Source: Acinetobacter nosocomialis NIPH 2119 (lineage in GTDB: Bacteria > Pseudomonadota > Gammaproteobacteria > Pseudomonadales > Moraxellaceae). Taken from it: a DNA stretch of 64,000 nt. How positions within the stretch are numbered: the stretch's first letter is position 1; each line of letters begins with the position of its first letter. Positions 1-9,241 of the stretch are shown here, piece by piece. The notes under the pieces are model-generated. The model made no database searches and was not told the origin of the DNA. It saw only the letters and a program-made list of their open reading frames with translations. Where the stretch lies: the NCBI RefSeq assembly GCF_000368085.1, contig NZ_KB849239.1, forward strand, positions 3,772,832 through 3,836,831, in the 5' to 3' direction. Both the position numbers and the translations under genes were made by a program.

Positions 1-94
1 TTCTCTTTCTCTTTCTCTTTCTCTTTCTCTTTCTCTTTCTCTTTCTCTTTCTCTTTCTCTTTCTCTTTCTCTTTCTCTTTCTCTTTCTCTTTCT
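1..94. repeat. Perfect hexanucleotide tandem repeat, (TTCTCT)n
   Basis: About 15.7 uninterrupted copies of TTCTCT run from the window edge to 94, so the true length is unknown. On the plus strand one frame would read (Ser-Leu)n and stop with TAA at 95-97, so this could be the variable C-terminal tail of a gene to the left. It could equally be intergenic. Perfect hexamer arrays mutate by slippage and serve as VNTR typing loci in Acinetobacter. A period of 6 changes length without shifting the frame. Confidence 0.9.
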
Positions 95-193
95 TAATTT
101 TTAAGTTCAGATTTATTACTTTAAATTGTGATTGCTCTCTCGTTTAATAAAAGCTGCCATACCGTAAAGCAATAGCAGCTTTCTGAACCAAGA

Positions 194-979
194 TTAATAC
201 TCGTTTAGAATCCAGCCACTCGCGTACGCAAAGTATTCACGCAGCCAAGCGTTATAGCGACTGACTAAAGGAGTTTCGGCAGCAACTGTATAAATATGGG
301 TATAGCCTTGTTTCTTTGCAATAGCTGCAGCTCTTGGGGTATGAAAGTCACTTGTAACAATTGCAATAGGTTGATCAATACTAATATGAGCTTGCTCAAG
401 TAATGGTTTACTGTTTTTAAGGTTAAGTTCTGTACTTGTACTTTTGTCCTCAAGAATCATTCTTTCTTTGGCAATGTGAAAGTGCTGTTCAAGGTAACGA
501 GACATAACTAATGCTTCGGATTCTTTCTCTGAAAAGTCTAAACCACCTGTTAAAACAACTTTTGCGTGAGGTTGTGAAAGGGCAACTGGAGCTGCTGTAT
601 CGAGGCGTTTTGCAAGAATGGCTGAAGGCTGTCCATTTTCGACACCACTACCTAAAACAATGATTGCTTTCACCGCGGGAATATTTTGGCCTGTATCTTT
701 ATTATCTTTAATAAAACTAAAAAAATAGCCTAAGCTAATCAACCAGATCCAGAAACATAACCATCCGAAACGCCAAACTGAATGCAGGCGATAGTGATAA
801 AAGAAAAAACGTTCCAGATGATAATAAAATAAGGCATAGAGGCAGAAAAATGCCCCTAAGATTAAAGGAACAATTGTGCCTACATGAATTTTATTTAGGA
901 AAGCTAGAAATAAGCCGTCTAAAAATAAAATTGAACCAATGATGGCCAAGAAAATCCGAATCCACTTAGTGACTTGCAT
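194..979 (-). CDS. YdcF/SanA-like DUF218 membrane protein
   Basis: The 261-aa protein starts with three hydrophobic segments (about residues 8-28, 34-54 and 70-90), which anchor it in the inner membrane. A DUF218 domain follows from about residue 104, opening with IVLGSGVENGQPS. Further conserved blocks are VVLTGG, the acidic stretch ending SRYLEQ, the EDKSTST block and IVTSDFHTPRA. The family includes E. coli YdcF, SanA and ElyC and is tied to envelope integrity; the exact reaction here is not known. It lies downstream of the PepSY-flavoprotein gene on the same strand but behind a strong terminator (1055-1089), so it is probably transcribed separately. Confidence 0.85.
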   Translation of the reverse strand: MQVTKWIRIFLAIIGSILFLDGLFLAFLNKIHVGTIVPLILGAFFCLYALFYYHLERFFFYHYRLHSVWRFGWLCFWIWLISLGYFFSFIKDNKDTGQNIPAVKAIIVLGSGVENGQPSAILAKRLDTAAPVALSQPHAKVVLTGGLDFSEKESEALVMSRYLEQHFHIAKERMILEDKSTSTELNLKNSKPLLEQAHISIDQPIAIVTSDFHTPRAAAIAKKQGYTHIYTVAAETPLVSRYNAWLREYFAYASGWILNEY

Positions 980-1054
980 TGTGTTTAGAGTTGCAATTTA
1001 AATTGCAGACAGTGTATGCAAAATCATTCCAAATTCAATGCTGATCGCAATAAA

Positions 1055-1089
1055 AAGCCGAGTAAAGCTTTTCGGCTATTACTCGGCTT
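1055..1089 (-). terminator. Rho-independent terminator after the PepSY-flavoprotein gene
   Basis: An 11-bp stem AAGCCGAGTAA / TTACTCGGCTT is followed by T-rich sequence. It closes the 1106-3652 minus-strand gene and separates it from the DUF218 gene. Confidence 0.85.
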
Positions 1090-1105
1090 TATTATTTATT
1101 GATGT

Positions 1106-3652
1106 TTAATAAACATCACGGCGATAACGACCTTGTTGTCTTAGCTCATCAACTTGTTCTTCACCTAAAATATCAATCAGTGCTTGATCTACTCCGCTAG
1201 CCATTCCTTCAATGCTTCCGCAAACATAAAGAACTGCGCCGCGTTCAATCCAGTTGGCCAATTCAACTGCATTTTGTTGAATGATATCTTGAACATAAAC
1301 ACGTTGCTCTTGATCCCGTGAGAATGCCAAATCAAGTCGTTTTAACATTCCCATTGTTTGCCAAGCTTCAATGGTTGATGCATAGAAGAAATCATGAGCG
1401 CGTTGGCGTTCACCGAAAATTAGCCAGTTTTCAGTATAGTTATGACGAGTTCGCGTATGAAGTAAACTCATTAAACCCGCGATTCCAGTTCCATTACCAA
1501 TACAGATAATTGGACGATTATCATCGATCAAGTGAAAAGACTCATTGGTGCGAATACGTAATGCAATACTCTGATTAATTTCTGTGTATTGAGTCAGCCA
1601 GCCAGATCCTAACCCTAAATGACCAGATTCATCGGTTTGCTGGCGAACAACCAAACGAAGTACTTGCTGAGAAGGGATACTAGCAATTGAATATTCTCGT
1701 GTTGGTAGAGTAGGGAGTTGTTCTAATAAGTGGTCCAGATTAGCAAACGGTTCAATCTCACCCGTTAAATTTTTATTCCAAAGTGCTTTTTCAATGGAGA
1801 TTTGTAGCGAGTCTACCACTGCATTTCTAAGAATATGATGGTGCTGTAAAAACTCATTAATACGTTCAGGGCTATTGCCCGGTTGTATTTCAGCAATGTC
1901 TCCAGCTTGCCATATAGCTTCATGATTTGCTGTAAGTTCAATATTGTAAGCTGGTTGCCCTAGACTATTTGGGTTGAGCAAGTCACGTTGTTGTAATATC
2001 CAATTATCAAACACTTTTTCAATATTAACAGCATGCAGCTCTAGTTTAGTTGCTTTTACAAGAGCTTGATTCCAGTTTTGAATATGTGTTGGATTTGCAT
2101 TATCTACCTCGATAGTATCGAAGTAAGCTTTTGCACCATTGTTTTTAAGCCATCCATCTACAGTGTGACCAAAACTACAATATGTATCTGGGTATTCTTT
2201 TGAACCTAAGGCTAATATGGCATATCTGAGATGCTGAAGTTCTAATTTTGTTTTTAATAGCTTTTTTGCAAAATTAGAAGCTAAGTCTGGTGCCTCTCCA
2301 GTACCATAGGTACTGATCACAAAAAGAATTTGTTCATGTTCCCGTAAATCCGCTTCAGTTAACTGTTGTATAGATTTAACCTGAACAGGCTGATGTGCTT
2401 CTTGTAAGCTGGTTGCGGTACTCCACGCAAGTTGCTCTGCAACTCCTGTTTGGGTGGCATAAGTAATTAACCAAGGTTTCGCATTTTCATCAATGTAGTG
2501 ACCAGCTAAAGACTGACGAGCTGCCTGTGTCAATTTTTTCTGTTTACGGCGTTTTAGATAAAGCATCCAACCGGTAACAAAGAATAATGGCATGGCTAAA
2601 GACGCAAGCATTGCTACAAATTGATAGACTGGTCCAAAAAAGCTGCCACGATGTACAGGTAACATGCTGCTCATGATTTTTTGATTAAGCTTTTTATCTC
2701 CATAAAGCTCCATCTTTTCAATATTGGCAGTTTTATAGTTATAGACAGCTTGGTTACGTGCACGCTCGTGTTGTGGCGTTGCATCTACAAAACTTAATTC
2801 AACTTTTCCATCGTCTTTTTTCGGTAAGTTTACTGTTAAAGTTGAATAGTCACGTCCAACTTGATTATTAAAACCGCTCCAGGTTTGGTTGAGGGCAGTA
2901 ATCAGCTGAGTGCTATCTAATTTAGTTTCAGAAGATTTGTCTTTATTGCGTCCAGCTCCGCCATGTCCTTGTATTTTAGGTTGTTCTACACCTAATACTT
3001 TGAACATACCGCTACGCCACCAGTCATATGACCAGTATAGACCTGTACATGCAAAAAGAAGATAAAAAACAATAACCCAAGTACCTACGACAGCGTGTAA
3101 ATCCCAAATAAAATTTCGACCTTTAAGTTTGGGTTTAACAGCAAGCCATTGACGTGCAGAGTGCTTCTTTGGCCAACGTAAATATAATCCGCTCAAAACA
3201 AAATAGATGAGCATTAAGGCACAAGCACCAGTAATTTGTTTACCGAACTCTCCAGCAGTTAAGTTTCGGTGAATTTGTTGAATTAATAAAAGTAACTCGC
3301 GACCTTTAACATCAGGCAATACCTGTGCTGTGTAAGGGTTGACCATCATATTGTAGCCACGTCGTTCGCCTTCTTTTTCAATATTGACAACAGAGGAGGC
3401 GGTAGGGTCTTTGGCAATCGTAATGCTATTAATTTTAATTTCTGGCTGGGTTGTTGCGAAATGTTGGTAAAGTTGAGCGGGGGTAAGCTTAGGAGTGCTT
3501 TCTGCTTGAACAACATAACTATCTGTATTTACCCATTTTAAAATTTGTTGATCATAAGAATAAATTGCGCCTGTAACACCCATAATAGATAAGATGAGGC
3601 CAGCACTAATACCCAGAAACCAATGAATTTGAAATAAAAACTTTTTAAACAT
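1106..3652 (-). CDS. PepSY-TM / flavodoxin / FAD-NADPH reductase fusion protein
   Basis: The 848-aa protein joins two modules. Residues 1-380 form a PepSY-associated transmembrane region with helices near 10-30, 140-160, 185-210 and 345-370. From about 390 there is a flavodoxin domain (ITYATQTG, ISTYGTGEAPDLA, LALGSKEYPDTY). It is followed by a CysJ-like FAD/NADPH half with REYSIAS, CIGNGTGIAG, LYVCGS and the C-terminal GRYRRDVY typical of sulfite reductase flavoproteins. The architecture suggests that cytosolic NADPH electrons pass through FAD and FMN to the membrane or periplasm, as in siderophore-iron reductases of the FoxB/PepSY type. That role is inferred. The candidate Fur box at 3732-3750 supports iron-linked expression. 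Confidence 0.88.
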   Translation of the reverse strand: MFKKFLFQIHWFLGISAGLILSIMGVTGAIYSYDQQILKWVNTDSYVVQAESTPKLTPAQLYQHFATTQPEIKINSITIAKDPTASSVVNIEKEGERRGYNMMVNPYTAQVLPDVKGRELLLLIQQIHRNLTAGEFGKQITGACALMLIYFVLSGLYLRWPKKHSARQWLAVKPKLKGRNFIWDLHAVVGTWVIVFYLLFACTGLYWSYDWWRSGMFKVLGVEQPKIQGHGGAGRNKDKSSETKLDSTQLITALNQTWSGFNNQVGRDYSTLTVNLPKKDDGKVELSFVDATPQHERARNQAVYNYKTANIEKMELYGDKKLNQKIMSSMLPVHRGSFFGPVYQFVAMLASLAMPLFFVTGWMLYLKRRKQKKLTQAARQSLAGHYIDENAKPWLITYATQTGVAEQLAWSTATSLQEAHQPVQVKSIQQLTEADLREHEQILFVISTYGTGEAPDLASNFAKKLLKTKLELQHLRYAILALGSKEYPDTYCSFGHTVDGWLKNNGAKAYFDTIEVDNANPTHIQNWNQALVKATKLELHAVNIEKVFDNWILQQRDLLNPNSLGQPAYNIELTANHEAIWQAGDIAEIQPGNSPERINEFLQHHHILRNAVVDSLQISIEKALWNKNLTGEIEPFANLDHLLEQLPTLPTREYSIASIPSQQVLRLVVRQQTDESGHLGLGSGWLTQYTEINQSIALRIRTNESFHLIDDNRPIICIGNGTGIAGLMSLLHTRTRHNYTENWLIFGERQRAHDFFYASTIEAWQTMGMLKRLDLAFSRDQEQRVYVQDIIQQNAVELANWIERGAVLYVCGSIEGMASGVDQALIDILGEEQVDELRQQGRYRRDVY

Positions 3653-3731
3653 GGTCGAAAATGTAAATATGATGGAGATCTTGTAACGAAGTATAGCCGA
3701 AGATTGCGTAGATAATATGGATTTTGGAGAT

Positions 3732-3750
3732 AATATTAATTTTCATTATC
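3732..3750. promoter_or_regulatory. Candidate Fur box upstream of the PepSY-flavoprotein gene
   Basis: The 19-mer ending CATTATC matches the consensus GATAATGATAATCATTATC at 14 of 19 positions. An extra GATAAT half-site starts at 3729. It lies about 80 bp upstream of the start at 3652, a normal place for a Fur-controlled promoter. Confidence 0.65.
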
Positions 3751-3769
3751 ATTTATTTTTAGCTTAATA

Positions 3770-3797
3770 AAAAACCTCCTATAACGGAGGCTTTTTA
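3770..3797 (-). terminator. Terminator of the two-TM protein gene
   Basis: Stem CCTCC / GGAGG with flanking A and T runs. Read on the minus strand it ends in a U tract, just after the stop of the 3809-4384 gene. Confidence 0.75.
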
Positions 3798-3808
3798 ATG
3801 GGGTGAAA

Positions 3809-4384
3809 TTATAAAGTTTTCGGTTCACCTACAGTTTCTTTCAAATGCTTACGAATTGTATTGAAAGAAAAGTTTTTAGAGTCCATGCGTTTAGGCAAGA
3901 TATACGCACCTTGCTGTTCTTGGCCCTTAGGATCTTTTACTTTAAAGTTAACTAAAATAAAGTCAGGGGTGTTGTACCATTCATAGATGTTTTTCCATCC
4001 AATGGTCCCAACGCCTTCTTGTAATCCCATTTGCTGGCGCATTACGATACCGTGAGGTTGTACACCTAAGCGAATACCTTTGATTTCCTGTACAGGAAAC
4101 TCATTCATCTTACGCTTAACGTACCATTCCAAACCATATGTGCGGCCAAGGTAATAAAGTACTACACCAACAATGGCTACCCAGCAAATCACTGTAGAAT
4201 AGTTCTTAATAAAAATAAGACCTAAAATCGCAAGGGCTAAAATTACGCCCATAATTGCCCAGATTTTTGTGCTGATTTTATTGGTGCTGCGCCAGATAAG
4301 AAGTTGTGCATTACGTTGTTCAGCTTCTGTAACCTCGTAAGGAACTGGCTGAAGCGTATAAGCATATAAAGTTTTCGCGGTCAT
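3809..4384 (-). CDS. YcxB-like two-TM membrane protein
   Basis: This 191-aa protein has two adjacent membrane helices (about residues 42-60 and 66-84) between a short cytosolic head and a C-terminal soluble domain. The C-terminal part contains GWKNIYEWYNTPDFILVNF and AYILPKR. This resembles the YcxB-like C-terminal domain of uncharacterised small membrane proteins. No enzymatic motif is visible. It is a single-gene unit with its own terminator. The family assignment is from pattern resemblance only and the function is unknown. Confidence 0.7.
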   Translation of the reverse strand: MTAKTLYAYTLQPVPYEVTEAEQRNAQLLIWRSTNKISTKIWAIMGVILALAILGLIFIKNYSTVICWVAIVGVVLYYLGRTYGLEWYVKRKMNEFPVQEIKGIRLGVQPHGIVMRQQMGLQEGVGTIGWKNIYEWYNTPDFILVNFKVKDPKGQEQQGAYILPKRMDSKNFSFNTIRKHLKETVGEPKTL

Positions 4385-4484
4385 AGTGCAAATAACAAAT
4401 TGTAAACTGTTTTAAGTTTAGCATTAATTGGCATAACTCAGGAAAGGATATTATGCCAATTTCATACTAAATTCCGACTCAAAT

Positions 4485-6659
4485 TTATAATGATGCAAGT
4501 TCGCTGGCATCATTATCTAGATCATGACTTAGGCGTTGTTTCAACATACTAAATCGATTCAAAACACTTAGCATCAGTGATAACTGCTGTAAAATAATCA
4601 GTGATTTCTGGTCATCTTCATCATTTTGGCTTAAACGCTGACGTATCGTCTTAAGCATATTTTGTGCTGTCAAATCAGGCATTTCATCTCTTAACAGCGC
4701 ACCTTGTATATCGTCTAATGCTTGATCTAAAACGTTAAGAACAGCTTGATCCTGAATCTTTTCTCTATGTGCTCCAAGTGCCGCGATATAACTTAAAAAT
4801 GTATGATTAAGGCATAAAAATTCAAATATATCTGACTTGCGAGTAGGGTCAAAGTCAGGCTCTGTCGCTAATGTTGAAATAAGCGAGGCGACTTCAGCAT
4901 CGGTATTATGAGCAGCGCGGCGAACAATACGATAATTGAGGGCATGATTATGTCCTTCGTGATATTGTTTTACCACTTCAGCTAAATAATTACATTGTGC
5001 TTGTAAAGAGCGTCGAATGCTGCGCGGTAGACGACGGAATTTCCAGTCAGGCCAAATAAAGGTGACACCAAACCACGCTAAAGCACATCCAATTAGGGTA
5101 TCTACAAATCTAGGAATAGCCGCAGCGACTGCCGAGCCATCTAAGTTAAAGTTAATTAATGCCAAAATTGTGATGAAAGCGGTTGCTTGAGCATATTGCT
5201 TACTGCGTAACTCGAAAAATAGTACGCCGCTTAAGACCAGCATGACTAATTGTCCTTCTACGGAAGGTACGAGGAATACCACGCTTAGTCCGACAATAAT
5301 TCCGACTAATGTCCCAACTATACGTAAACGTAAACGACGTTTGGTCGCGTTAAAGTTAGGTTGACTAACAAATAACGCTGTCAACATAATCCAGTAGCCA
5401 TATTCGATTCGGGTGGTTTGAATAAATACATATCCAATAAAAAGAACAATCGAAACTCGAATGGCATGACGAAACAGTACAGATTCAGGTGTTAAATTTT
5501 GTTTTATTCGAACAACAATATCATTCCAACCTTTTAAATCATCATCTTTGAGTTGGTTTTCAGCCTGCTTTACTTTGTCTGACTGAATATGCTGTTCCGT
5601 TTCTAAGTTGAGTAATTGTGAGTCAATAGATTTTAAATTTCGGTATAAGGCAAAAAGAGCATTTACCCATAACAAGTCATACTGTTGATCTTTTCTTAAT
5701 TTTTCTAAAGATAAGCGTAAGTTCTCAAAACTCTGTTTAAAACGTTTGTTATGGATATATGGTTTGCGTTGTAAAATACATTCATTCAACTCCTGGCAGG
5801 CTTTACCCTGAACCGCCAAAATACGCTGAAATCTGAATAAAATATCACTGTGCTGAAAAATCTTTGCTAACTTTTGATAGTCGATATGAGCAGAGTCTGC
5901 ACGTTCATGAATATCTTGTGCGACAAAATAATAATGTAGGCTACGGCGAGTGTCTTTTTGTCCTCGGTCACCTTTTAAGCGGGTTAAAAGGGCGGTTTTA
6001 AGATCATTAAAAATAGTAATCAATTTGCCATTTTCTAATGAAAGATCAATCATGCTTTGCTGATAACTGGCAGGAGTCATATCAACATCAAATAAATTGG
6101 ATTTGGCAAATAGGAAGTCACCTAACGAACCATAAGAGGCTGCTAGTTTGTCTTGAAGTTGGCGAACAGGAAATAATAAAAAGCTAATGGTTGCAATAAG
6201 TCCGTACCATGCTGCTCCCGCAACTAAAAGCGCTGGCTGAATATACCATTGGTCAAATAAATGAACCCCCAACATGGTATAAACCGAAACAACCAGACAT
6301 CCATAAGAGATTGTCGCGTAACGGCGGCCTAGTGACCCGAGTAGAATCCAACCAATACAAGAGGCAATCAACCCTAGTGCAAAAAGCATTGGATAAGGGA
6401 AAAGTAATTGCACGGAAGCGGCAGTAATGAAGAAACCAATATAGGTGTAAATCAAATTCATGATTCGCACTGAAAAGCGATCATCAATATCACTTAAACC
6501 AGCTGCGACCACACCTAAAGTGAGGGGAATTGTTGCTAATTGATGGCCTAGAAAATAAGGCACGAACGCAGTTCCTGAAAAGGCAATCAGCATCCGCACG
6601 TTATACATAAATGATGTGTTATAAGTCGCTCTTTTTAGGCGTTTAAACCAAGATTTCAA
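4485..6659 (-). CDS. YccS-type FUSC family membrane protein
   Basis: A FUSC/YccS-like protein with two sets of membrane helices (around residues 20-180 and 395-530) separated by a long cytosolic alpha-helical region, and a soluble C-terminus. The layout matches YccS/YhfK and aromatic-acid exporter (AaeB-like) proteins. I place the start at a TTG codon (6657-6659), because AAGGA lies six bases upstream and the protein then begins LKSWFKRLKRATYN. This gives about 724 aa, normal for the family. An ATG reading upstream from 6725 adds 22 residues without an evident ribosome site. The substrate is unknown. It diverges from the MFS exporter at 6787. Confidence 0.82.
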   Translation of the reverse strand: MKSWFKRLKRATYNTSFMYNVRMLIAFSGTAFVPYFLGHQLATIPLTLGVVAAGLSDIDDRFSVRIMNLIYTYIGFFITAASVQLLFPYPMLFALGLIASCIGWILLGSLGRRYATISYGCLVVSVYTMLGVHLFDQWYIQPALLVAGAAWYGLIATISFLLFPVRQLQDKLAASYGSLGDFLFAKSNLFDVDMTPASYQQSMIDLSLENGKLITIFNDLKTALLTRLKGDRGQKDTRRSLHYYFVAQDIHERADSAHIDYQKLAKIFQHSDILFRFQRILAVQGKACQELNECILQRKPYIHNKRFKQSFENLRLSLEKLRKDQQYDLLWVNALFALYRNLKSIDSQLLNLETEQHIQSDKVKQAENQLKDDDLKGWNDIVVRIKQNLTPESVLFRHAIRVSIVLFIGYVFIQTTRIEYGYWIMLTALFVSQPNFNATKRRLRLRIVGTLVGIIVGLSVVFLVPSVEGQLVMLVLSGVLFFELRSKQYAQATAFITILALINFNLDGSAVAAAIPRFVDTLIGCALAWFGVTFIWPDWKFRRLPRSIRRSLQAQCNYLAEVVKQYHEGHNHALNYRIVRRAAHNTDAEVASLISTLATEPDFDPTRKSDIFEFLCLNHTFLSYIAALGAHREKIQDQAVLNVLDQALDDIQGALLRDEMPDLTAQNMLKTIRQRLSQNDEDDQKSLIILQQLSLMLSVLNRFSMLKQRLSHDLDNDASELASL

Positions 6660-6786
6660 ATGAAGTCCTTGCTGATCAACCTGAGTGATAAAGGATTTGC
6701 GTATTTCTACACCAATGTTGCACAAATCATACGATAGACAGTGTAAGCTTGTCTGTATGCAAATGATTGAAAAATGAAATATCGTT

Positions 6787-8001
6787 ATGTCTGAACAAAC
6801 AGCCCAGCGTCAATATTCTATTGGCTGGATTATGTTGCTCGCTTTACTCACGGCTTTAGGGCCATTATCCATTGATATGTACTTACCTGCGTTGCCTCAA
6901 ATGGCCCATGATTTTGGGGTGAGTACGCAAATGGTAGCAAATACATTGCCAGCTTATTTTTTTGGTTTAGCCATTGGACAACTGGTATATGGTCCTTTAA
7001 GCGACCGTATCGGTCGAAAAAAGCCTCTTTATTTTGGGCTTGCGCTTTATGCAGTCGCAAGCTTGTTTTGCGTGCTCGCTACAAATGAATGGAGCCTAAT
7101 TGCTGCCCGTATTTTACAAGCTTTAGGTGGTTGTGTAGGTGTGGTTATGGCTCGTGCTGCTATACGCGATCGGTTAGATGTGCAAGGTTCGGCACAAGCT
7201 TTTTCTAGCATGATGATTGTAATGGGTTTAGCGCCTATTTTGGCACCTATGATTGGAGCTTGGATTTTAATCTGGTTTCCGTGGCAAGCGATTTTTATTG
7301 CGCTTTCAATTGTGGGCGCAATTTGTTGGCTATGTGTACATTTCTTTTTTAAAGAAACTTTGGCAACTGATAAGAGGCTCAAATTAACTCTATATCAAGT
7401 GGCTACCTTATATGGTGCTATTTTCAAAGATGCGAGCTTCCGTTTGTCTATGTTTGCAGGATGTTTAACAGGTGCAGCGCTATTTTGTTATATCAGCTCA
7501 GCTCCCGCCGTTTTTATGGATCAGTATGGGCTAAATCAACAAGAGTTTGCTTATGTATTTGGACTGAATGCTTTTGGCATTATGTTAATGTCATCTTTAA
7601 ATAAGCACTTAACTACACGTGTTGAAATTACTAAGCGTTTAAAAGCCGGTTCAATGGTACAGGTGACAGGTGCAAGTATTGTGTTGATTGCTGGTTTAAT
7701 TTCTGCAGCACCTTTATGGCTAGTAATGTTAGGACTGTTTTTAGCGATTTCAGGAATTGGTTTAACTGGACCAAATGCCATGGCTCTAGCCATGTCAAAG
7801 CAAGGTGCTCGTGCAGGAACCGCTAGTGCAATTATGGGCAGTATGCAATTTGCTTGCGGTTTATTGGGTGGCGTACTTCTTAACTTCCTTATTTGGTCTG
7901 CATCACTCAATATGGGAGTGATGATGGTGTTATTTACATTAAGTGGTTTTATTGTTGTTTTAAAAGCGACGCGACAAGCAAAAAGCCAAGCACTCTCTTG
8001 A
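6787..8001 (+). CDS. Bcr/CflA family MFS drug efflux transporter
   Basis: The 404-aa protein has 12 predicted membrane segments. The MFS signature between helices 2 and 3 is visible as GPLSDRIGRKKPLYFG. The N-terminus LGPLSIDMYLPALPQMA is characteristic of the Bcr/CflA subfamily, inner-membrane drug:proton antiporters (bicyclomycin, chloramphenicol-like compounds, sulfonamides). The actual substrate cannot be read from sequence. The gene is divergent from the YccS-like gene, with a short shared promoter region at 6660-6786. Confidence 0.9.
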   Translation: MSEQTAQRQYSIGWIMLLALLTALGPLSIDMYLPALPQMAHDFGVSTQMVANTLPAYFFGLAIGQLVYGPLSDRIGRKKPLYFGLALYAVASLFCVLATNEWSLIAARILQALGGCVGVVMARAAIRDRLDVQGSAQAFSSMMIVMGLAPILAPMIGAWILIWFPWQAIFIALSIVGAICWLCVHFFFKETLATDKRLKLTLYQVATLYGAIFKDASFRLSMFAGCLTGAALFCYISSAPAVFMDQYGLNQQEFAYVFGLNAFGIMLMSSLNKHLTTRVEITKRLKAGSMVQVTGASIVLIAGLISAAPLWLVMLGLFLAISGIGLTGPNAMALAMSKQGARAGTASAIMGSMQFACGLLGGVLLNFLIWSASLNMGVMMVLFTLSGFIVVLKATRQAKSQALS

Positions 8002-8013
8002 TTTTAAGAGAGT
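7991..8013. terminator. Hairpin between convergent MFS and nitroreductase genes
   Basis: Perfect 9-bp stem CACTCTCTT / AAGAGAGTG overlapping the MFS stop codon. The following T tract is weak. It probably acts as the shared end of the two convergent genes. Confidence 0.55.
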
Positions 8014-8028
8014 GGTTTGCTTGAGTCT

Positions 8029-8733
8029 TTAATCAAGAAAAACTGCAAAATTCTCTACAGGCTCTCTAGGCGTAATAAAAGTATTCACAATGTGTGCAGG
8101 GTCGGCATGACCTAGCGCAATTGCACATACCAACTCTTCGTCATCTGCTGCGCCTAAAATATCTAACACTAACGGATGGAAATGGTTCCAAGCGGCTTGA
8201 GGGCAGGTGTCTAATCCCCGAGCCTTGGCCGCGACCATGACATTTTGAATCATCATGGCGATATCCATTTTGGAACCAATTCCCATTGCTTTATTGACTG
8301 TAAAGAAAATTCCGACTGGTGCATCAAACAGTTTGAAGTTACGTAACTGCTGTGCAGCCATTTTTTCTTTTTCGCCCTTTTTAATTTCTAATAGACCATA
8401 AAGTCCCCAGCCATTTTCTCGGCGACGGTCAATAAAAGGTGAAATCCATTTTTCAGGATAATAGGCAAAAGTTTCTTTATATTGTTCTGCAAGTTCTGGA
8501 TTTTTAGAAATCTCAATCTGTGCTGTACAAACACGCTCTACCATTTCATCACGTTTTTGTCCTGTCACGACATAGACTTTCCACGGTTGAGTATTGGTTC
8601 CTGAAGGTGCTCGGCTCGCGACTTTTAAGATATCCTTAATGATTTCGGGCTCAATGGGTGTGTTTAAAAAAGCACGGACAGAGTGTCGAGAGGTAATGGC
8701 CTCGTCAACAAGGCGGATTTGTTCCAGATTCAT
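8029..8733 (-). CDS. Nitroreductase family protein
   Basis: A 234-aa FMN-dependent nitroreductase. It shows the conserved SRHSVRAFLNTPIEP head, the FMN-binding RAPSGTNTQPWK, and a late GLDTCPQAAW followed by the ALGHAD region. The ATG at 8733 is chosen over the upstream ATG at 8757 because AGGAG lies six bases before it. The family reduces nitro compounds, quinones or flavins using NAD(P)H. A perfect inverted repeat about 130 bp upstream may be an operator. Confidence 0.9.
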   Translation of the reverse strand: MNLEQIRLVDEAITSRHSVRAFLNTPIEPEIIKDILKVASRAPSGTNTQPWKVYVVTGQKRDEMVERVCTAQIEISKNPELAEQYKETFAYYPEKWISPFIDRRRENGWGLYGLLEIKKGEKEKMAAQQLRNFKLFDAPVGIFFTVNKAMGIGSKMDIAMMIQNVMVAAKARGLDTCPQAAWNHFHPLVLDILGAADDEELVCAIALGHADPAHIVNTFITPREPVENFAVFLD

Positions 8734-9241
8734 GAGGACTCCTGATCTTATTCTCAATGTTTAATGTTTATAAAAGTCTAATTTTGTGCGCCAAAATTGA
8801 TGCATTTATAAACAAAAAATATTAGAAAAGTGATTTCCTTATATGTATGATGACTCGATTCGTTTAGACAAATGTCTAATCAATGAGAGTTTGAAAGTGT
8901 CATTTTAGATTTAAATAGACAAAATATTGTGACTTGTTTGGTCATTAAATTAAAATGAAAATAAAGTTTGAGTAAAAAATATTCAATTAGAAAAAAGGTA
9001 GAATATGTTTAAAAACAGTACAAAACAGATGGTTTTGTATGAAAAATAACCTTAAAGAGCATAATCTTTTAATGAAAAACATACACAAAATTTTAAATTT
9101 CTGCATAATACCGACTTTTTTACGCAGGTATGATTTCTCCATACTCACGTTAGGAAAAAGTAGTGGCTGCATAACAAAATACTTTTACAAAAAGGATTTT
9201 GTGCAGGAATGGAGAAATACACGAGGTATAAGGAGCTTTAC
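8734..9241. other. Intergenic region, 508 bp
   Basis: AT-rich stretch with no convincing gene. It holds the nitroreductase promoter, the palindrome at 8864-8879, and the upstream region of the 67-aa ORF. Short ORFs here on either strand lack family features. Confidence 0.6.
8864..8879. promoter_or_regulatory. Inverted repeat, possible operator
   Basis: TTAGACA-AA-TGTCTAA forms a perfect 7-2-7 inverted repeat. A related ATAGACAAAAT lies near 8913. The symmetry suits a dimeric repressor such as a TetR-type protein, possibly for the nitroreductase gene downstream on the minus strand. No regulator is adjacent. Confidence 0.45.

Noticed and set aside
1..94. CRISPR or satellite function for the TTCTCT array
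   Set aside because: There are no spacers; it is a simple tandem repeat of period 6.
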